DNA from: Sphingobium wenxiniae
GTDB taxonomy: Bacteria; Pseudomonadota; Alphaproteobacteria; Sphingomonadales; Sphingomonadaceae
Direction: 5' to 3'
Assembly (NCBI RefSeq): GCF_007830065.1
Contig: NZ_VLKK01000016.1
Location: forward strand, 1 to 58,026
DNA: 58,026 nt
Part shown: piece by piece, positions 54,255-58,026 of the stretch
Layout of the letters: every line of letters begins with the position of its first letter
Numbering within the stretch: the stretch's first letter is position 1
Program-made: the position numbers and the translations under genes
The notes under the pieces: model-generated
Database searches by the model: none
The model's input: only the letters and a program-made list of their open reading frames with translations
Told to the model about the DNA's origin: nothing

Positions 54255-55040
54255 CTAGGCTTTCTTGCGCGCCACAAAGTCCTGAACGGCCTTGGCATGT
54301 CCTGGCGTCTGGGTGCTGAGCATTTCCATAGCCTGCGAACTGTCGATGATCGCGTCAAAGGCCGCAAGCATTTCACGGTTCATAAGAGACTTCGTCCAGC
54401 GTATCGCCACAGTTGATAGAGCTAGCAGTTCCCGTGCAATGGAGATGGCTTTTGTCAAAGCTGCATCGCCGTCCGCCGCCAAATGCGTGGCAGCGCCCAA
54501 TGCATGTGCTTCATCGCCGTTGATCAGCCTGCCCCGCATGAGCAAATCCTTGGCGCGGGAACGACCAACCAATGCCGGCCAAAAGGCAATACTGCCATCG
54601 CCGGGCACCAGGCCCATTCGGGTGTGAGGGTCGCCGATGCGGGCAGCGGCCGCGATGACGCTGATATCGCACGCCAGCGCCATGGTGGCGCCAAGGCCGA
54701 CAGCGTCTCCATTGATCGCGCAGATCAGCGGTTGCTCGACTGTAAGCATCCCCCGCAGGACTCGCTTGGTCTGTGCGGGAGAATTCATATCGAACAGCGG
54801 AGCACCGCCTTCGCTGGCGTCCATCTCCGAAATATCGCCGCCGACACAAAAAGCCTTGCCGCTTCCTGTGAGGACGATAGCATCAACAGAAGGATCGCGC
54901 GAAAGGAGAGGCCAAAGCGATTCCAGTTCGCCGAAAAAGGTACGGCTGATCGCGTTCAGGCGCTTGGGGCGATTCAATCTCACGATCGCCAACCCGTCCG
55001 TGATATCAACGGTCAGGCATCGAAAAATATCATAGTGCAT
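54255..55040 (-). CDS. Crotonase-superfamily protein, GDPHTRMGL subgroup
   Basis: A 261-residue crotonase paralogous to 38017-38817: same His (His139 in IGDPHTRMGL) in place of hydratase Glu164, Thr119 in place of Glu144, and Asp148 in PGDGS. A long upstream in-frame extension to 55448 has no crotonase similarity; ATG 55040 with AGAGAG upstream is the sensible start. First gene of the crotonase-IclR unit, divergent from another crotonase at 55173, with inverted repeats in the 132-bp gap. Confidence 0.85.
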   Translation of the reverse strand: MHYDIFRCLTVDITDGLAIVRLNRPKRLNAISRTFFGELESLWPLLSRDPSVDAIVLTGSGKAFCVGGDISEMDASEGGAPLFDMNSPAQTKRVLRGMLTVEQPLICAINGDAVGLGATMALACDISVIAAAARIGDPHTRMGLVPGDGSIAFWPALVGRSRAKDLLMRGRLINGDEAHALGAATHLAADGDAALTKAISIARELLALSTVAIRWTKSLMNREMLAAFDAIIDSSQAMEMLSTQTPGHAKAVQDFVARKKA

Positions 55041-55047
55041 TTCTCTC

Positions 55048-55068
55048 TTCTGGTCGGGAACGCCAGAA
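55048..55068. promoter_or_regulatory. Inverted repeat between divergent crotonase genes
   Basis: TTCTGG-N9-CCAGAA (55048-55053, 55063-55068), 8 bp from the minus-strand crotonase start. A second small repeat, ATTTG-TAG-CAAAT, is at 55134-55146. Candidate site for the IclR protein encoded in this unit. Confidence 0.4.
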
Positions 55069-55172
55069 AAGGCAATGATCCCCCGCTTTTCGCTTGATTG
55101 TAGGCCATTTTTCCAAACCGTGTTCGCGTTTGCATTTGTAGCAAATTGGACCGCATTCTTTCGAGGTTTTCC

Positions 55173-56066
55173 ATGCATTACGAAACACTTGCCGCTGATC
55201 TGGACGAAGGCCTGCTGCTCATCACCTTGAACCGGCCCGAGCAGATGAATGCCTTCACCGTGACCATGGCCGACGAACTGGTCGACGTTTTTCGGTGGGC
55301 AAATGAAGAAGATGCCGTGCAGGCCGTGATTGTGACCGGCGCCGGCAAGGCTTTTTGTGCCGGTATGGACCTCAGCGTGGCCGGTAACGTCTTTGGTCTC
55401 AATGAGGAACTCGATCCAACGCTGAAAGACATGCGCGAGCAACCGCATAGACCTGAGATCGAGCGGGGCGTGCGCGATACCGGCGGGAGAGTGACTCTCG
55501 CCATATATGACTGCGTAAAACCTGTGATTGGTGCGATCAATGGCGCAGCGGTCGGTATCGGCGCCACAATGACACTGGCAATGGATGCTCGCCTCGCCTC
55601 CAACCGGGCGCGCATAGGATTCGTCTTCGGGCGGATCGGGATCACACCCGAAGCCTGTTCAACATGGTTCCTGCCACGGATTGTCGGGCTGCCGCAAGCG
55701 CTTGAATGGTTTTACAGCGCCGATATCCTAACGGCGGAAGAAGCAAGGGAAGGCGGATTGGTCAAAGCCATATTCGAACCTGATGCGTTGCTGCCGGCAG
55801 CGCGCGCTCTGGCCCGCAAATGGGTGGAGAAACGCTCCCCAGTTTCCCTGGCTCTCATCCGGCAGATGACCTATCGCAATTCGGCCTTTTCCGATCCGGC
55901 GCAGGCGCACGAAGTGGACTCGCTTTCGATGTTCTACACCAGCGTTGGAGACGGCAAAGAGGGCGTTGCGGCCTTTAATGAGAAACGCGAAGCCCTGTTT
56001 AGCGCCAAAGCATCGGACATGCCGTCCTTCTATCCTTGGTGGAAAGAGCGATCAGATCGCCGTTAA
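55173..56066 (+). CDS. Crotonase-superfamily protein, PEAC-motif subgroup
   Basis: A 297-residue crotonase, longer than the others because of an insert near 70-105 and a C-terminal tail (SDMPSFYPWWKERSDRR). The hydratase glutamates are replaced by Thr132 and Phe152; Glu160 in GITPEACSTWFLPRIVG is the only acidic residue near the active site and is conserved in a large set of related crotonases. ATG 55173 has GAGG six bases upstream. It converges with the TetR gene (35 bp between stops). Confidence 0.86.
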   Translation: MHYETLAADLDEGLLLITLNRPEQMNAFTVTMADELVDVFRWANEEDAVQAVIVTGAGKAFCAGMDLSVAGNVFGLNEELDPTLKDMREQPHRPEIERGVRDTGGRVTLAIYDCVKPVIGAINGAAVGIGATMTLAMDARLASNRARIGFVFGRIGITPEACSTWFLPRIVGLPQALEWFYSADILTAEEAREGGLVKAIFEPDALLPAARALARKWVEKRSPVSLALIRQMTYRNSAFSDPAQAHEVDSLSMFYTSVGDGKEGVAAFNEKREALFSAKASDMPSFYPWWKERSDRR

Positions 56067-56101
56067 AGGCGCGGTTGATCGAGCGTTCCGCGTCCCAGCC
56101 T

Positions 56102-56785
56102 TCAATCGGACGCAAAGGATCGAAAGAGGATCAGCGCGAATTCATCGAGAATGGCCTCACCGAGATCCGCTTCGCTGATCTTCGCCAGATACACGGCGCG
56201 GTCGGCAAGCAGCAAAAGCAGAGACAGCTTTACGCGAAAGGGTTCACGCTCCGTTTTCGACAGGGGAGCCAGTAGGTGGGTGAGGCTGTCTATCATAATT
56301 TCCATGTCGGGGATGGCTCGCCGTGCGAAATCCGGCTCGACATGTGTGGCTTCCCAATAGGCTTCGCACAATCCCTGATTGTCCGTCCACATGGCGGTAT
56401 AGCTGTCGAGCCACTTGCGTAATCCCTCCCGAGTCCAGACTTCGGGTGAATCGAGTAATTGCAAAACGCCCTGCACATGTTCCTGGAGATGCTGGCGAAG
56501 CGGTTCAATGAGGTCATATTTGCTAGCAAAGTGACGATAGAATGTCGTCGTTGTCGTTCCGGCCAACTGGACAATGCTGTCCACCGTTGTCAGGCGATAC
56601 CCATTTTCTGCAAAGGCAGTGAGCGCCGCTAGAATCAGCCGTTCCCGGGTAAATTCCTTCAGTTCCGATCGAAGGGCGCTCTTCGTTGGGACTGGAGCAG
56701 CAGTCCGCGATGCGCGCCGGGAAGAACCCGCCCCAGTCTTGGAACCCCGGCCCGGACCCGCCTTGATGCCAGCATCGCCACTCAT
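56102..56785 (-). CDS. TetR-family regulator
   Basis: A 227-residue TetR protein with a basic, Gly/Ala-rich N-terminal tail (1-40) before the helix-turn-helix LTTVDSIVQLAGTTTTTFYR followed by HFASKYDL (about 64-91). Divergent from the truncated Rieske oxygenase gene; an imperfect palindrome lies 20 bp upstream of its start, so it probably controls that oxygenase and itself. The long basic tail may add DNA contacts. Confidence 0.86.
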   Translation of the reverse strand: MSGDAGIKAGPGRGSKTGAGSSRRASRTAAPVPTKSALRSELKEFTRERLILAALTAFAENGYRLTTVDSIVQLAGTTTTTFYRHFASKYDLIEPLRQHLQEHVQGVLQLLDSPEVWTREGLRKWLDSYTAMWTDNQGLCEAYWEATHVEPDFARRAIPDMEIMIDSLTHLLAPLSKTEREPFRVKLSLLLLLADRAVYLAKISEADLGEAILDEFALILFRSFASD

Positions 56786-56804
56786 GATAAATATCCCATA
56801 TGTG

Positions 56805-56830
56805 TTTTAGATTAGGGTGACTAACTAAAA
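56805..56830. promoter_or_regulatory. Imperfect palindrome, candidate TetR operator
   Basis: TTTTAGATTAG (56805-56815), GGTGA, then CTAACTAAAA (56821-56830): arms match as TTTTAG-TTAG with one extra base on the left. It lies between the TetR gene (start 56785) and the oxygenase gene (start 57003). Confidence 0.45.
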
Positions 56831-57002
56831 TTGGTGCGGTGACCCGAAAAGTGAGACAGTGTTCCGTCAGATATAGACGACCAGCGGAATAGCGCAAGCG
56901 CGACAGCGGCGTACCGCACTCAAGACAGACCAGGCTGTCGAATGAGCCATTTAGATCGGGCGACCGCCGCAAGAGCGCAGTCCAGGACACGGAGTGGATC
57001 GG

Positions 57003-57887
57003 ATGGGATTCTACGAGTTGATTGACGGGTTGCCCGCAGTTCGGGACGATTTTGTCCCCAAGGAACATTATGGCAAGGAATTTGCCCGTCTCGAAGCAGA
57101 ATATGTGTGGCCGGCGACATGGCAAATGGCCTGCCGCGAGGAAGATCTGCCCAATGCCGGCAGCTATATCACCTATGACATCTTGGGCGACTCCATCGTT
57201 GTGTTGCGTGATAAGGCCGGCACCATCCGCGCTTTTCACAATGTTTGTCCCCATCGTGGCAATCGTCTGGTCAGTGGGGCCGGCAGGCTGACCAAGTTGC
57301 ATTGTAGCTTCCACGGTTGGGAGTGGGATACGGCTGGGGCAAATATATTCCTGAAAGATCCCGAAGATTGGAAAGGGTGTTCAGGAATGTTCGACGGGGA
57401 CATGGATTTGCAAACAGTCCATGTCGGAAGCTGGGGTGGCTTTATCTATGTCAATATGAGCGATGAACCCGAGCCATTTTCGCAGTTCATCGATCCCGTG
57501 CCGACCTATCTGGACTGTTTGGAGTTCCAGAAGATGCGCACGAAATGGCATAAGCAAATCATGCTGCCCGCCAATTGGAAAGTTGCGCTCGAGCCTTTCT
57601 TGGAAAGCTATCACATTTACACGACCCACCATCAAACGGCAGGGTTCCTGGATGAAGCCTCGGTTAGCACCACACATGGTCGGCACGGAAAGCATGGCTA
57701 TCCGAACGCGGCCCTGCTTGGTACGCCGTCGCCGCGCACGGGCAAGCCATCCCCTAACCTCTCTTATTCACGACGCTCGGTTTCGGGTCCGCTCTGGGCA
57801 TTTGCTGCGGCTGGCTGTATTGCGCGGACGACCGGCATCGCTGGCGTTTGTTTCACCGCATTCGGATTGATGGGCTTTTCGGGTTGA
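57003..57887 (+). pseudogene. Rieske aromatic-ring-hydroxylating oxygenase alpha subunit, truncated by IS
   Basis: The native part (about 251 residues, to 57757) has the Rieske [2Fe-2S] ligands Cys82/His84 (CPHRGN) and Cys101/His104 (CSFHGW), and the first two mononuclear iron ligands His204 and His209 (ESYHIYTTHH). The IS1380 end begins at 57758; the frame runs on through it to a stop at 57887, adding about 42 foreign residues. The third iron ligand (Asp) and the rest of the catalytic domain are lost, so it is almost certainly inactive. Full-length relatives are roughly 400-450 residues. ATG 57003 has GGAG eight bases upstream; GTG 56994 is possible. Confidence 0.85.
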
Positions 57888-58026
57888 AGGGCTGGGCTCG
57901 GAGTTCTGCGGCGCTGCCGCATGGGCTACGTCGGCGCAGGCTTCAGCCGGAGAACGAGGGCGCGGAACAGGTCGGCATCCGGACAGGCGGAAGCGAAGGC
58001 AATGCGGATGCGGCTAGCACTTTCTA
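57758..58026 (-). mobile_element. IS1380-family insertion sequence, copy 2 (inverted)
   Basis: Starts with CCTCTCTTATTCACGACGCT and equals the reverse complement of 78-346 over all 269 bp as read. The flank is CTAA on the host side. It interrupts the Rieske oxygenase gene and runs off the window. Together with copy 1 it brackets the whole window as inverted repeats. Confidence 0.82.
57926..58026 (-). CDS. IS1380-family transposase, C-terminal fragment (copy 2)
   Basis: The minus-strand frame enters from the window edge and ends at TAG 57928-57926, encoding the last 32 residues ESASRIRIAFASACPDADLF.... It is identical to the end of the copy at 2-178. The rest lies outside the window. Confidence 0.78.
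   Translation of the reverse strand, partial: ESASRIRIAFASACPDADLFRALVLRLKPAPT

Noticed and set aside
12794..57757. Assigning the island to steroid degradation
   Set aside because: NMO-like, ligase, thiolase and crotonase genes fit, but no ketosteroid dehydrogenase, KshA/B pair, HsaC-type dioxygenase or IpdA/IpdB pair is visible.
1..58026. CRISPR array, prophage or integrase genes
   Set aside because: No regularly spaced repeats, phage structural genes or recombinases other than the IS transposase ends were seen.

Overview
The window looks like a sphingomonad (Sphingobium/Novosphingobium/Sphingomonas-type Alphaproteobacteria). The reasons are the GC-rich coding, the protein types, a TonB-dependent receptor next to catabolic genes, IS1380-family insertion sequence ends, and a catabolic gene set rich in acyl-CoA dehydrogenases and crotonases. 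This is inference from gene content; no marker gene other than rpoZ is present.

Both window ends lie inside copies of one IS1380-family element in inverted orientation: 78-346 and 57758-58026 are reverse complements, 269 bp, identical as read. The left copy has removed the 5' end of a LuxR-type regulator. The right copy cuts a Rieske oxygenase alpha subunit after about 251 residues. The window may be a contig that stops at the repeats.

Region 1 (about 0.35-12.5 kb) looks like resident chromosome. It holds a polysaccharide flippase and a fused Wzz/tyrosine-kinase (BY-kinase) protein bracketed by two paralogous LuxR regulators, a glycosyltransferase/glycogen-debranching pair, alanine dehydrogenase (ald), a phospholipase D/cardiolipin synthase-type protein, and rpoZ with a TTG start. 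An FNR/FixK-like box lies between the glycosyltransferase and ald.

Region 2 (about 12.8-57.8 kb) is a catabolic island, by eye less GC-rich. It contains a CYP153-like P450 with its [2Fe-2S] ferredoxin, a GMC alcohol oxidoreductase, two acyl-CoA ligases, a CaiB-type CoA-transferase, five acyl-CoA dehydrogenases, six crotonases, two thiolases, four SDR-fold proteins, a GldA-type alcohol dehydrogenase, two nitronate monooxygenase-like flavoproteins, a cupin dioxygenase-like protein, an alpha/beta hydrolase, a cyclase-family hydrolase, a TonB receptor (plus a decayed second one), two MFS-type transporters and six regulators (four TetR, one GntR, one IclR).

The clearest transcription units are: ferredoxin-P450 (minus); SDR-crotonase-hydrolase (plus); NMO-TetR-acyl-CoA dehydrogenase (plus); ADH-SDR-cupin-thiolase (minus); crotonase-ligase-SDR-acyl-CoA dehydrogenase (plus); and an eight-gene minus-strand unit from 51664 down to 42478. 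A plausible reading is uptake through the TonB receptor, hydroxylation by the P450 (and formerly the Rieske enzyme), oxidation of the alcohol, CoA activation, then a non-standard beta-oxidation and ring opening of a branched or alicyclic, terpenoid- or steroid-like substrate. The six crotonases all lack the two catalytic glutamates of ordinary enoyl-CoA hydratase, and two SDR-fold paralogues lack the Tyr/Lys pair, so part of this pathway may be undescribed. The substrate cannot be read from the sequence.
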